Shown piece by piece: positions 53,527 through 62,297 of a stretch of DNA of 64,000 bases. The stretch's first letter is position 1, and each line of letters begins with the position of its first letter. The stretch lies in assembly GCF_025847205.1 (NCBI RefSeq), contig NZ_JAOYTH010000013.1, forward strand, positions 169,229 to 233,228, given 5' to 3'. The notes beneath the pieces are model-generated. The model was not told where the DNA came from. It searched no databases and saw nothing but the letters and a program-made list of their open reading frames with translations. The translations under genes were made by a program, and so were the position numbers. This DNA is from Pararhizobium sp. YC-54 (GTDB lineage: Bacteria; Pseudomonadota; Alphaproteobacteria; Rhizobiales; Rhizobiaceae).

Positions 53527-54204
53527 ATGAAGCCTTTGCTTCTCATCAATCCGAACACGAATGTTGTCACGACCCAGGAGATGGTCGAGATCGCGCGTAA
53601 AACCGCTCCCGTCGCGCAGGCGGTGGAAGGTGTGACGGTCCTGCGCGGCTCTCCGCTGATCTATGACGACGAGATGCTTTCCGTCAGCGCCTCCGCGGTT
53701 GCTGAGCTTGCAAAGACACTCGATCTGAACCGGTATTCGGGCATCATCGTCGCGGCATTCGGCGATCCCGGCATCGACGCCCTGCGCAGGCTTTCGCCCG
53801 TGCCCGTCACCGGGATTGCCGAAGCCGGGATCATCGAGGCCGCGGGCAACGGCCGCCGCTTCTCGATCGTGACGACCACGCCCGACCTGGTCTGCGCCAT
53901 CCACAAGCGGGTGGAGGGCTATGGCTACGGGGACGCCTTCACCGGCGTGCGCCTAACCGAGGGCGATGTCATTGCCCTGATGAGCGATCCCGCAAGGCTG
54001 GAAAACAGCCTCATGGACGCTTGCGCTGCGGCGATTGCCGATGACGGCGCCGAAGCCATCATCATCGGGGGCGGCCCGCTTGCCGTCCACGCCGTCGCCC
54101 TCAGCCCACGCTTTTCCGTGCCGATCATTGAACCCGTTCCTGCCGCGGTGCGGCTTGTCATCACAAGAGCGCAGGCCAACACGGTAGAGGCGGCGGCGGG
54201 CTGA
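53527..54204 (+). CDS. Asp/Glu/hydantoin racemase-fold protein lacking the catalytic cysteines
   Basis: This 225-residue protein matches the hydantoin/aspartate racemase superfamily: LLLINPNTN at the N-terminus, the first active-site loop IIVAAFGDPGIDALR, and the second IIIGGGPLAVHA. Active racemases have a cysteine in each loop (as in ACFDDPG and LGCAGM); here they are alanine and glycine. The two remaining cysteines (DLVCAI, MDACAA) are elsewhere. It probably binds a small acid or hydantoin-like ligand but does not racemise it by the two-base mechanism. Last gene of the operon. Confidence 0.8.
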   Translation: MKPLLLINPNTNVVTTQEMVEIARKTAPVAQAVEGVTVLRGSPLIYDDEMLSVSASAVAELAKTLDLNRYSGIIVAAFGDPGIDALRRLSPVPVTGIAEAGIIEAAGNGRRFSIVTTTPDLVCAIHKRVEGYGYGDAFTGVRLTEGDVIALMSDPARLENSLMDACAAAIADDGAEAIIIGGGPLAVHAVALSPRFSVPIIEPVPAAVRLVITRAQANTVEAAAG

Positions 54205-54764
54205 CACGGGTGCGCGCAAGTTCAAGGGCGATGCACAGTTTTATCGACGGCTTGCGGCCGCACCACCGGCAGGGAAACGATGAAGGCCGTCGATGAAATG
54301 TGCCTCTGCGTTCTGCGGGACTGCCGAGGGTATCGATCCCGTGCATCTCTTGTTCCGACCTCAACAGGCCGGCGCCGCCGGCCGCAACACTCTGAGCGAG
54401 AGGAGTGGGGCGCTGCAATCACCAGATATATTGCATGCAGTTCTGGCGGGAAGCCTTTTCGTCCCATTTGTTTTGGCCGGCATTCTCTGCCTCCTTATCT
54501 CGATTTTCCAGGCGAGATTGTGTGCATTTTGCAGCTGCGAAAAGCGTGCAGGAACCTCCAAAACATCAACTGGAACGCTAGTATAGCCGGGTCATCGTAC
54601 TTTTGGGCAATTGCTCTGCCCTTTTCGATCGGGGAGGCAAAATCTCTTTCTCCGTATTGTATGTAATAATTCATTTTTGAATAAACAATATTGACACAAT
54701 ATTGTATACATGTGACGCTGCGCCTGTGCCCAGACATGACCACTCCGCTTAAGGGGGAGAAGCG
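54205..54764. other. Long control region of the second Opp operon, no gene recognised
   Basis: About 560 bases between the racemase-fold gene and the ATPase. Short open frames on both strands lack recognisable domains. The right end (54640-54715) is AT-rich and carries TGTATG/TGTATACA motifs and a TTGACA box, so it is the likely promoter and operator region. Confidence 0.5.
54691..54710 (+). promoter_or_regulatory. TTGACA box overlapping CAATATTG and TGTATACA operator motifs
   Basis: TTGACA (54691-54696) is followed at once by CAATATTG and TGTATACA (54703-54710), the same core seen ahead of the first Opp operon. A second, variant core (TTGTATGTAA) lies just upstream at about 54657-54666. A matching -10 box is not obvious. 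Confidence 0.45.
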
Positions 54765-55760
54765 ATGGAGAATGCCGGCCAACCCGTGCTCAAGGTGCGG
54801 AATCTGCGAACGGGCTTCGCGACGCCTGCGGGCACCGTCGTCGCCGTCGACAATGTCAGCTTCGATCTTCACCGCAACGACGTGCTCGCCATCATCGGCG
54901 AGTCCGGTTCGGGCAAGACAGTGACGGCGCTGTCGCTGATCAAGCTGATCAGCACGCCGCCGGGCCGCTATCTCGGCGGCTCCATCGAGGTCGAGGGCAC
55001 CGACATCCTGCAGCTCGACGAGGCGGCGATGGAAAGCGTGCGCGGCCGGCAGATCGGCATGATCTTCCAGAATCCGCGCGCCTCGCTCGACCCGTCCTTC
55101 ACCATCGAATTCCAGCTGATCGAGACACTGATGCACCACGACCCGAGCCTGACCCGCGCCGCGGCGCTGGACGTGGCGACGCGCTCGCTTCAGGAGGTCG
55201 GCTTTCCCGATACGGCGCGCGTGCTGGCGAGCTATCCGCACCAGCTGAGCGGCGGCATGTGCCAGCGCATCGGTCTTGCCATGGTGCTCGCCTGCGATCC
55301 GAAGCTGCTGATCGCCGACGAGCCGACCACGGCGCTCGATGTCGGCGTGCAGGCGAAGATTCTGCTGCTGCTGAAGAAGCGCAGCCGGGAGACGGGCCTG
55401 CCGATCATCATCATCACCCATGACATGGGCGTGGTGCGGGCGATCGCCACCCGTGTCCTCGTCATGTATGGCGGCCATGTGCAGGAGGAGGGCGAGGTGG
55501 ACGACGTACTGTCTTCGCCGCGTCATCCCTATACGCAGGCGCTGATCCGCTCGATCCCCGATCCCGACCAGGCCATCGAGGAGATAAGTTTCATTAAGGG
55601 CGAGCCGCCGAACCTCCTCTCGCCGCCGAAGGGCTGTCGCTTCGCGCCGCGCTGCGATCGCGCGGTCGCGCTCTGTCACGCGACGGTGCCCGAATGGCGC
55701 GGCATCGGCGAAGGCCGCATGGTGCGCTGTCATCTCGCCGAGACGGGAGCCGCGCAATGA
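54765..55760 (+). CDS. Peptide-type ABC transporter ATPase (DppD type)
   Basis: This 331-residue ATPase has Walker [14 protein letters not shown], a signature [15 protein letters not shown] (cysteine where arginine/glutamine is usual), Walker [13 protein letters not shown] and the H-loop [12 protein letters not shown]. The oligopeptide C-terminal cap with conserved cysteines ([15 protein letters not shown]) is present. First gene of the second Opp operon. It overlaps the next ATPase gene by four bases. Confidence 0.93.
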   Translation: MENAGQPVLKVRNLRTGFATPAGTVVAVDNVSFDLHRNDVLAIIGESGSGKTVTALSLIKLISTPPGRYLGGSIEVEGTDILQLDEAAMESVRGRQIGMIFQNPRASLDPSFTIEFQLIETLMHHDPSLTRAAALDVATRSLQEVGFPDTARVLASYPHQLSGGMCQRIGLAMVLACDPKLLIADEPTTALDVGVQAKILLLLKKRSRETGLPIIIITHDMGVVRAIATRVLVMYGGHVQEEGEVDDVLSSPRHPYTQALIRSIPDPDQAIEEISFIKGEPPNLLSPPKGCRFAPRCDRAVALCHATVPEWRGIGEGRMVRCHLAETGAAQ

Positions 55761-56749
55761 ACGCGCAAAAGAACCTCATCGACGTGCGCGGTGTCAGCAA
55801 GACGTTCACCGTCAAGAGTGGCACCTTCTTCAGGAAGGCGGCGGCCAGCACCAAGGCGGTCAACAATGTCAGCCTGACCATCCGCAAGGGCGAGATCTTG
55901 GGCTGCGTCGGCGGCTCTGGCTCGGGCAAGTCGACGCTCGGCCGGATGATCATGCGGCTGATCGAGCCGGACGACGGCGCGATCCTCTTTGACGGCACGG
56001 ACCTGCGCACGCTTTCGCCGGAGGCCATGCGGCAATATCGCAAGCGCCTGCAGATCGTCTTCCAGGACCCGCTGCAATCGCTCAATCCGCGCCGCACGGT
56101 GGCGGAAAACATCGCCCGGCCGTTGATGAATTTCGGCACGTCGCCCGCGGTGGCGAACCGGCGGGTAGACGAATTGCTGGAACTGGTCGGCCTCGATCCG
56201 CGCCAGTCCTACCGCTATCCGCACGAATATAGCGGCGGCCAGTGCCAGCGCATCGCCATTGCCCGGGCGCTGGCGCTGGAGCCGGAATTCCTGTTCCTCG
56301 ACGAGCCCGTCTCGGCGCTCGACGTGTCGATCCAGGCGCAGATCCTCAACCTGCTCTCAGAGCTTCAGAAGAAGCTGGACCTCACCTTCCTCTTCGTCTC
56401 GCACGACCTGAAGATCGTGAAACAGTTCTGCGACCGGACGGTGGTGATGTATCGCGGCTGCATGCTGGAGACGGGCACCAGCGAGGAGGTCTATCGCGAC
56501 CCGAAGCATCCGTTCACCCGCGATTTCCTCGGCACGGTGCTGCATGTGCGCAAAGATTCCCGCTGGGAGCAGGCCGCCGAGCGGGCGGAAGACCTGGAAA
56601 GCGCCACCCGGCAGAGCGAGGCAGGCTGTATCTATGCCGGCACCTGCGCCGATCGCTTCCAGCGCTGTCGGGAGGCGGCGCCGGCACTCACCGAGATCGA
56701 GGGGGCACGGCACGTCGCCTGCCATCTCTATAGCCAGCCGAAACAATGA
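55757..56749 (+). CDS. Peptide-type ABC transporter ATPase (DppF type)
   Basis: This 330-residue ATPase has Walker [14 protein letters not shown], signature [15 protein letters not shown], Walker [13 protein letters not shown] and the H-loop [24 protein letters not shown] is the usual Q-loop region of DppF/OppF, and the C-terminal cap has [14 protein letters not shown]. The start at 55757 overlaps the previous stop as ATGA. Confidence 0.93.
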   Translation: MNAQKNLIDVRGVSKTFTVKSGTFFRKAAASTKAVNNVSLTIRKGEILGCVGGSGSGKSTLGRMIMRLIEPDDGAILFDGTDLRTLSPEAMRQYRKRLQIVFQDPLQSLNPRRTVAENIARPLMNFGTSPAVANRRVDELLELVGLDPRQSYRYPHEYSGGQCQRIAIARALALEPEFLFLDEPVSALDVSIQAQILNLLSELQKKLDLTFLFVSHDLKIVKQFCDRTVVMYRGCMLETGTSEEVYRDPKHPFTRDFLGTVLHVRKDSRWEQAAERAEDLESATRQSEAGCIYAGTCADRFQRCREAAPALTEIEGARHVACHLYSQPKQ

Positions 56750-56771
56750 AGATGAAAAAAGAGAGGGAACC

Positions 56772-58403
56772 ATGGAAATGAGACTGCTTGCCTATCGCAT
56801 GACATCCCGCAAGCGTGCCGGCTTCGGCACGGCGGCGGCCACCGCGCTCGCCCTCGTTCTGGGCGGGGTGGCCACGGCCCCGGCCTTTGCGGCGGAAAAC
56901 ACCATCGTCTTCGCCGTCGAGTCCGATTTTAGCAGGCTCGACCCGCATGCCTCGCGCACCTGGAACACGTTCAAGGTGCTGCGTCATATCTTCGAGAGCT
57001 TCGTGGAGGAAGACCTGACCAAGGGGCCGGACGTTGCGCCGGAAATCGTGCCGGCGCTGGCGGAGAAATGGGATGTATCCCAGGATGGCAAGTCCTACAC
57101 CTTTCATCTCCGCAAGGACGTGAAATTTCACGACGGCACGCCCTGGAATGCCGAGGCCGCGAAATTCAACCTCGATCGCATGACCAAGAAGGACTTCGAG
57201 TTCCACCAGAAACTCTCGCCCGGCCTGATGGGCTGGATGTGGCAGGATCTCGACAATTATGAAGTGGTCGATGAATACACCTTCAAGATCAACCTGAAGC
57301 AGCCGAACTCCGAATTCCTGCGCCGCCTCACCTCCGGCGGCTCGGGCGCGCCGCGTATGATCAGCCCAACGGCGGTTAAGACCTTCGGCAACGACGCGAT
57401 CGAACAGCATCCGGTCGGCACCGGCCCGTTCAAGTTCGCCGAGCGCGTGGTGGGCGAAAAGCTCGTCATCGCCCGCAACGACGACTATTGGGATCCGGCA
57501 CGCAAGCCGAAGGTGGACCAGATCGTGCTGCGCGGCATTCCGGAAGTCGCCACGCGCGAACTGGCGCTGGTCAGCGGCGAGGTCGACGTCATCGGCACGC
57601 CCTCGCCGGATTCGCTGGAGTTCCTGAAGGCGCAGGGCGTCGAAATCCTCTCCGGCAAGAGCCCGATGTTCTATCTGATGTGGATTAACATGAAGGATCC
57701 GCATTTCAAGGACGTGCGCGTACGCAAGGCCATGTGCATGGCCATCAACCGCGACGACATGGCGAAATACCAGCGCAAGGGGCTGGCGACGCCCGCCTAT
57801 GGCGTGCTGAACCCGGAAGGCCCCGGCTACGACCCGGCCTACAAGGATTGCGAATACGATCCGGAAGGCGCCAAGAAACTCCTGGCGGAAGCCGGCTATC
57901 CGGATGGCTTCGAAACTCGCATGGACTGGACGTTTGGCGCCGGGGCGGACGTCAACACGAAGGGCGATGCGGAATGGCTCCAGCGCGACTTCGAGAAGGT
58001 CGGAATCAAGGCCAGTATTGAGATGTTCGACAACAACACCTTCTGGGACATGATGTCGAACGGCATGCGCGAGGGCACGGGGCTCACCTCCGCTTCCTGG
58101 GGCGACAGCACCTTCGCCTGGCTCGACCAGGTGGTGCCAACCACCGCGCTGCCGCCGAACTGCTGCAACTCCGGCTATTACGACAATGCGAAGCTCGACC
58201 AGCTGCTGGCGGAAGCCCGCGGCGCCGCCTCCAAGGAGGGGATGGACGCAAAGCTGCATGAGGTGCGCGACGTGATCGCCGGCGACATGGCCTTTACGTC
58301 CTACTACACGGCCAGCTCCGTCTATGCCGTGCGGCCCGACGTCAAGGGCTTCGTGCTCTCGCCGCGCCACTGGTTCGACCTGACCACCATCAGTAAGCAA
58401 TAG
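56772..58403 (+). CDS. Peptide/nickel-type ABC substrate-binding protein (family 5)
   Basis: This 543-residue periplasmic binding protein has a signal peptide ending at APAFAAEN. Family 5 landmarks are FSRLDPHASRTWNTFKVLRHIFESFVEED, YTFHLRDVKFHDG-like sequence (as FHLRKDVKFHDGTPWNAEAAKFNLDR), and GTGPFKFAERVVGEKLVIARNDDYWDP. CCNSG near residue 475 is unusual. It lies 22 bases after the ATPase genes and ahead of the permeases. The ligand is presumably the substrate of the downstream amidohydrolase. Confidence 0.93.
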   Translation: MEMRLLAYRMTSRKRAGFGTAAATALALVLGGVATAPAFAAENTIVFAVESDFSRLDPHASRTWNTFKVLRHIFESFVEEDLTKGPDVAPEIVPALAEKWDVSQDGKSYTFHLRKDVKFHDGTPWNAEAAKFNLDRMTKKDFEFHQKLSPGLMGWMWQDLDNYEVVDEYTFKINLKQPNSEFLRRLTSGGSGAPRMISPTAVKTFGNDAIEQHPVGTGPFKFAERVVGEKLVIARNDDYWDPARKPKVDQIVLRGIPEVATRELALVSGEVDVIGTPSPDSLEFLKAQGVEILSGKSPMFYLMWINMKDPHFKDVRVRKAMCMAINRDDMAKYQRKGLATPAYGVLNPEGPGYDPAYKDCEYDPEGAKKLLAEAGYPDGFETRMDWTFGAGADVNTKGDAEWLQRDFEKVGIKASIEMFDNNTFWDMMSNGMREGTGLTSASWGDSTFAWLDQVVPTTALPPNCCNSGYYDNAKLDQLLAEARGAASKEGMDAKLHEVRDVIAGDMAFTSYYTASSVYAVRPDVKGFVLSPRHWFDLTTISKQ

Positions 58404-58459
58404 TCGATACGCTCCGGCTGCCCGAAAAGGGCAGCCGGACGCGCAGTTGGGAGGCTGCC

Positions 58460-59410
58460 ATGTCGATCCTTTCCTTCGCGGGAACACGCCTGCTCTATGC
58501 CATACCCGTGCTTCTCGGTGTCACCGTCATCGTCTTCATGGCGCTCCAGCTGGTGCCCGGTGATATTGCGCTGACGCTTCTCGGCCGCATGGCGACGCAA
58601 GAACAGCTCGTCGCGCTGCGGCAGGAACTCGGCCTCGACCGATCTTTGGTCGTGCAATATCTCGGCTGGCTGGCCAGCCTCCTGCAAGGCGATATCGGCC
58701 ATTCCATTTCCCAGCAGCTTCCGGTCACGCAGATCCTCATGCCGAAGATCGGCAATTCGCTGATCCTGATGGCGGGTAGCCTGTTCTTCGTGCTCACCTT
58801 CGGCTTCATCCTCAGCGTGCTCTCGGCCCCGCGCTTCCGTCAGCTCACGGACAAGCTGGTGGTCGGCCTGACGCTTGTACTCGCCAGCCTGCCGGTTTTC
58901 TGGCTCGGCATCGTGCTGCTCTATTTCTTCGGCTTCAAATGGAAGCTGTTCCCGATTTCCGGTATGTACAACATGGTCAATCCCGGCGGGTTCGGCCAGC
59001 TGCTGCATCACATGATCCTGCCGGCCATCGCCACGGCCTCCTCCTCCATCGCCGTCGTCACCCGCGTCACGCGCTCGCGCATGATCGACGTGCTCGGCCA
59101 GCCCTATATCCTCGCCGCCCGCGCCCGCGGCCTCAGCCGGCACAAGATCGTGCTGCGCCATGCCGTGCGCAACACGCTGCCGACCTTCGCCAATATCGGT
59201 GGCCTTCAGATCGGCTACCTCTTCGGCAGCGTCATCTTTACCGAGATCATCTTCAACTGGCCGGGTGTCGGGCTTCTCTTGTTCGATGCCATCCTCCAGC
59301 GTGACGTGCCGGTCATCCAGGGATGCGTGTTGATCGTCGCGCTGGTCTTTGTGCTCGGCAACCTGATGTCGGACGTCATCGTCCACGCCCTCGACCCCAA
59401 GCAACGGTGA
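58460..59410 (+). CDS. Peptide-type ABC transporter permease (DppB type)
   Basis: This 316-residue permease has the DppB pattern: RLLYAIPVLLGVTVIVFMALQLVPGDIA, then GDIGHSISQQLPVTQIL. The EAA loop is YILAARARGLSRHKIVLRHAVRNT, followed by EIIFNWPGVGLLLFDAIL. It follows the binding-protein gene after 56 bases that contain a short inverted repeat, and precedes its partner by seven bases. Confidence 0.93.
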   Translation: MSILSFAGTRLLYAIPVLLGVTVIVFMALQLVPGDIALTLLGRMATQEQLVALRQELGLDRSLVVQYLGWLASLLQGDIGHSISQQLPVTQILMPKIGNSLILMAGSLFFVLTFGFILSVLSAPRFRQLTDKLVVGLTLVLASLPVFWLGIVLLYFFGFKWKLFPISGMYNMVNPGGFGQLLHHMILPAIATASSSIAVVTRVTRSRMIDVLGQPYILAARARGLSRHKIVLRHAVRNTLPTFANIGGLQIGYLFGSVIFTEIIFNWPGVGLLLFDAILQRDVPVIQGCVLIVALVFVLGNLMSDVIVHALDPKQR

Positions 59411-59417
59411 GACGCCC

Positions 59418-60344
59418 ATGACCGCTGTTTCCGAAACCATTGCGCCTGCAAAACCGATGCCGCAACGGCGCACCAATCTCTACTTCGTCTGGTGCGGGGT
59501 GCTCGGCGATCCGGTGGCGCGCGTTGCGGCCGCCATCATCATCCTGCTGGTGCTGATGGCGATCTTCGCGCCCTGGATCGCGCCGTTTCCGCCGAACGAG
59601 GCCAATCCGGCGCTGCGCCTGATGCCGCCGGGCACCGAGGGCCACCTGCTCGGTCTCGACAACCAGGGCCGCGACATCCTCTCGCGCATCATCCACGGCT
59701 CGCAGCTGACGCTTATCTCCGGCATCCTGCCGGTGATCCTGGGCGCCGCCATCTCCATTCCGCTTGGGCTGATTGGCGCCTGGTATCCGCGGCTCGGCGA
59801 GGTCATCATGCGCGTGATGGACGTGCTCTTCGCCTTCCCGATGGCGCTGCTCGCCATCATGCTCGCCGCGCTGATGGGCCCCGGCCTCGTCAACATGATG
59901 ATCGCGCTGGTCATTACGCTGGTGCCCTACAATACCCGCGTCGTTTATGCGGCGGCGCGGCAGGAGCGGGAGCTGGCCTATGTGGAAGCCTCGCGCGCCA
60001 TGGCGACGCCGGACCTGAAGATCCTGTTCGTCGAGATGCTGCCGAATGTCGTCGCCGCCTCCATCGTCTATAGCTGCACCATTGTCGGGGCGGTGGTGAT
60101 CACCGCGGCGGGCCTCAGCTTCCTCGGCCTCGGCGTGCAGCCGCCGATCGCCGAATGGGGCATCATGACCAGCGAGGGCCGCAGCTTCGTCTTCGTCGCC
60201 CCGCATATTGCCGCCATTCCCGGCCTCGCAATCACCCTTCTGGTCATGGCGTTCAACCTGCTCGGCGACTCGCTGCGCGATTCGCTCGACCCAAAGACGC
60301 GCCTCACCCTCGTCAAGCACCGGCCCGGGCCGGGTGGCGGCTAA
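59418..60344 (+). CDS. Peptide-type ABC transporter permease (DppC type)
   Basis: This 308-residue permease has the DppC pattern: VAAAIIILLVLMAIFAPWIAPF, GLDNQGRDILSRIIHGSQLTLI, and the EAA loop YVEASRAMATPDLKILFVEMLPNV. FNLLGDSLRDSLDPK closes the protein. It pairs with the preceding DppB-type permease. Confidence 0.93.
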   Translation: MTAVSETIAPAKPMPQRRTNLYFVWCGVLGDPVARVAAAIIILLVLMAIFAPWIAPFPPNEANPALRLMPPGTEGHLLGLDNQGRDILSRIIHGSQLTLISGILPVILGAAISIPLGLIGAWYPRLGEVIMRVMDVLFAFPMALLAIMLAALMGPGLVNMMIALVITLVPYNTRVVYAAARQERELAYVEASRAMATPDLKILFVEMLPNVVAASIVYSCTIVGAVVITAAGLSFLGLGVQPPIAEWGIMTSEGRSFVFVAPHIAAIPGLAITLLVMAFNLLGDSLRDSLDPKTRLTLVKHRPGPGGG

Positions 60345-60419
60345 CGCCGCCTTTTGGGGCGGCGTTTCCTTCTCCTGGGCGTCGCCCCTTTTTCAATCAA
60401 ACGCAACGGAACACCACCC

Positions 60420-61880
60420 ATGAGCACGACCCGCGTCAAGGCCCGCTATGTCATCGCATTCGACGGCAAGGAACACCGCCTCCTCAAGGAGGGCGAGGTC
60501 ATCTATCGCAACGACACCATCGTCTTCGTCGGCCAGAACTACGAGGGACCGGTGGACGCGGAGATCGACGGCGGCAATGCCATCCTTGGCCCCGGCTTCA
60601 TCGATCTCAACGCCCTGTCGGACCTCGATACGACCGTGCTCGCCTTCGACAACCAGCCGGACTGGGCGAAGGGCCGCGTCTGGCCGGAAGACTATCTCGC
60701 CTCCGGCCCCTTCGAGATGTATTCGCCGGAAGAGCAGACCTTCAAGATGAAATATGCCTTCGTGCAGCTCATCCGCAACGGCATCACGACGGCGCTGCCG
60801 ATCACCTCGATGTTCTACCGCGAATGGGCGGAGACCTATGACGAATTCGCCCGCTCGGCCGACAGTGCGGCGCAGGTGGGCATCCGCGCCTACCTCGGCC
60901 CCTGCTACATGACCGGCGTGACGATCATCCGGCAGGACGGCAGTTTCGATACGTTCTTCGACGAGGAACGCGGCCTCAAGGGGCTGGAGACCGCAAGGGA
61001 CTATATCCGTGCCCATGACGGCGCCCATGGCGGGCTCATCCGCGGCATGCTGGCGCCCGACCGCATCGAGAACTGCACGCCCGAGCTTCTTCGCCGCTCC
61101 GCCGCGGTGCGCGACGAACTCGGCGTTCCGATGCGCCTGCATTGCTGCCAGTCGCCGGACGAATTCGAGGCGATCGTCGAGCGCTATGACAAGACGCCGC
61201 TGGAATGGCTGGATTCGCTTGGTTTCCTCTCGCCGCACACGCTGTTGCCGCACGGCGTCTACATCACCGGCCACAGCCGGGTGAGCCGGGCGGGCGACGA
61301 CATCGGCACGCTGGTGCGTTCGGGCGCCGCGCTCATCCATTGCCCGCTGGTGCTGTCGCGCTATGGCGGGACGATGGAATCCTTCGCGAAACTGAAGCGG
61401 GCCGGAATACCCATCGGCCTCGGCACAGATACATTCCCGCCGGACATGGTGGAGAACATGCGGCTCGGCATCAGCCTCTGCCGCGTCGCCGAACACGATC
61501 CGGCCGCCGCAAGTGCCGCGGATTTCTACAATGCCGCGACGATCGTCGCGGCCGATGCGCTCGGCCGGCCCGATCTCGGCCGGCTGGCGCCGGGCGCGAA
61601 AGCCGACATGACGCTGTTCGACCTCGGCGCCTTCGAGCTTGGCCAGGTGATCGACCCGATCCAGACGATGATGCTGAGCGGCACGGGGCGGGATTTCAAG
61701 ACGGTCATCATCAACGGCCGTGTTGTCATGCAGGACCGCCAGCTTCCCGGCATCGATCTGGAAGCCTATCGCGACCGGGCGCAGCGGCAGTTCGAGGCAT
61801 TGATCGAAAAATATCCGCTCCGTACCTTCAAGCACCCCCCGGTCAGCGAAATCTTCCAGCCGTCCTTCCGTCACCTTTGA
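60420..61880 (+). CDS. ATZ/TRZ-type amidohydrolase (chlorohydrolase family) without HxH motif
   Basis: This 486-residue protein has the two-part beta-sandwich and TIM-barrel layout of ATZ/TRZ deaminases and chlorohydrolases. It ends normally with GRPDLGRLAPGAKADMTLFDL and VIINGRVVMQD. After the usual LGPGFID turn, family members have HxH; here the sequence is LNALSDLDTTV, so the first two metal ligands are missing. Later ligand positions survive in part (MRLHCCQSPDE, VYITGHSRVS, GLGTDTFPPDM). It may bind metal differently or not at all. Last gene of the second Opp operon; the start follows AACGGAAC. Confidence 0.82.
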   Translation: MSTTRVKARYVIAFDGKEHRLLKEGEVIYRNDTIVFVGQNYEGPVDAEIDGGNAILGPGFIDLNALSDLDTTVLAFDNQPDWAKGRVWPEDYLASGPFEMYSPEEQTFKMKYAFVQLIRNGITTALPITSMFYREWAETYDEFARSADSAAQVGIRAYLGPCYMTGVTIIRQDGSFDTFFDEERGLKGLETARDYIRAHDGAHGGLIRGMLAPDRIENCTPELLRRSAAVRDELGVPMRLHCCQSPDEFEAIVERYDKTPLEWLDSLGFLSPHTLLPHGVYITGHSRVSRAGDDIGTLVRSGAALIHCPLVLSRYGGTMESFAKLKRAGIPIGLGTDTFPPDMVENMRLGISLCRVAEHDPAAASAADFYNAATIVAADALGRPDLGRLAPGAKADMTLFDLGAFELGQVIDPIQTMMLSGTGRDFKTVIINGRVVMQDRQLPGIDLEAYRDRAQRQFEALIEKYPLRTFKHPPVSEIFQPSFRHL

Positions 61881-61901
61881 CGAAAGCAGTGCGGAAGCGG
61901 T

Positions 61902-61929
61902 CGGGGACGCGCATTCTCCTGCGTCCCCG
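61902..61929 (+). terminator. Terminator hairpin after the second Opp operon
   Basis: CGGGGACGC (61902-61910) pairs perfectly with GCGTCCCCG (61921-61929) around a ten-base loop, 21 bases after the amidohydrolase stop. There is no strong T-run. Confidence 0.6.
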
Positions 61930-62152
61930 GCCGGTTTATCGGCCCGGTGTCAGTCGCAGGTCTAGCTGTGGATATAGTTGGCGAGGATGTGCTTCAGGCT
62001 GGCGCCCTTGCTCGACACCAGAAGCGCGCTTCAGGATCACCGCATCGCAATGGCGATGTCAACTGTGGGATATTTGCGGGTCGTTTCCGCAGCCAGCCGC
62101 AGCTTTCAGCCGGTTTTCAGGGATCTGGGCAATCCGGGCGCGCCTTAAACGC

Positions 62153-62207
62153 AAAAAAGCCCCGTGACATTTCTGTCGTCGGGGCTTTTGGTTTGGTTGC
62201 GGGGGCA
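62153..62207 (-). repeat. Partial initiator-tRNA 3' end with terminator hairpin, copy 2 (direct repeat)
   Basis: On the minus strand this reads TGCCCCCGCAACCA (complement of 62194-62207), the exact 3' end of rhizobial tRNA-fMet including CCA. Then comes the GCCCCG/CGGGGC hairpin with inner GACAGAAATGTC-type palindrome and a T-run. Upstream tRNA sequence is absent. It matches the copy at 26572-26624 over about 53 bases with few differences and the same orientation. Locally it ends transcription of the porin gene. Confidence 0.75.
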
Positions 62208-62297
62208 CAGAGAGTTGCAATATGATTGAACAGTTGGGGGAAGCCGTGTTCGCTTCGCGACGGGTTTAAGATTCCGTCTTCGATGTCGCGGCCTTCG

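Larger units (their letters stand above)
61881..62297. other. Intergenic region with terminators and tRNA-end repeat
   Basis: About 415 bases. It holds the operon terminator (61902-61929) and the second initiator-tRNA-end repeat (62153-62207). A plus-strand frame at about 62032-62148 reads DHRIAMAM and RSFQPVFRDLG, which recalls the C-terminus of EPSP synthase (AroA), but nothing upstream of it matches. No intact gene was seen. Confidence 0.5.

Noticed and set aside
56688..58487. 599-codon minus-strand open frame opposite the second Opp binding protein
   Set aside because: No motif or signal peptide, while the plus strand encodes a full family 5 binding protein in this place.
62153..62207. 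Complete tRNA gene
   Set aside because: Only the last 14 bases and the terminator match tRNA-fMet. The D, anticodon and T arms are absent. The same holds for 26572-26624.
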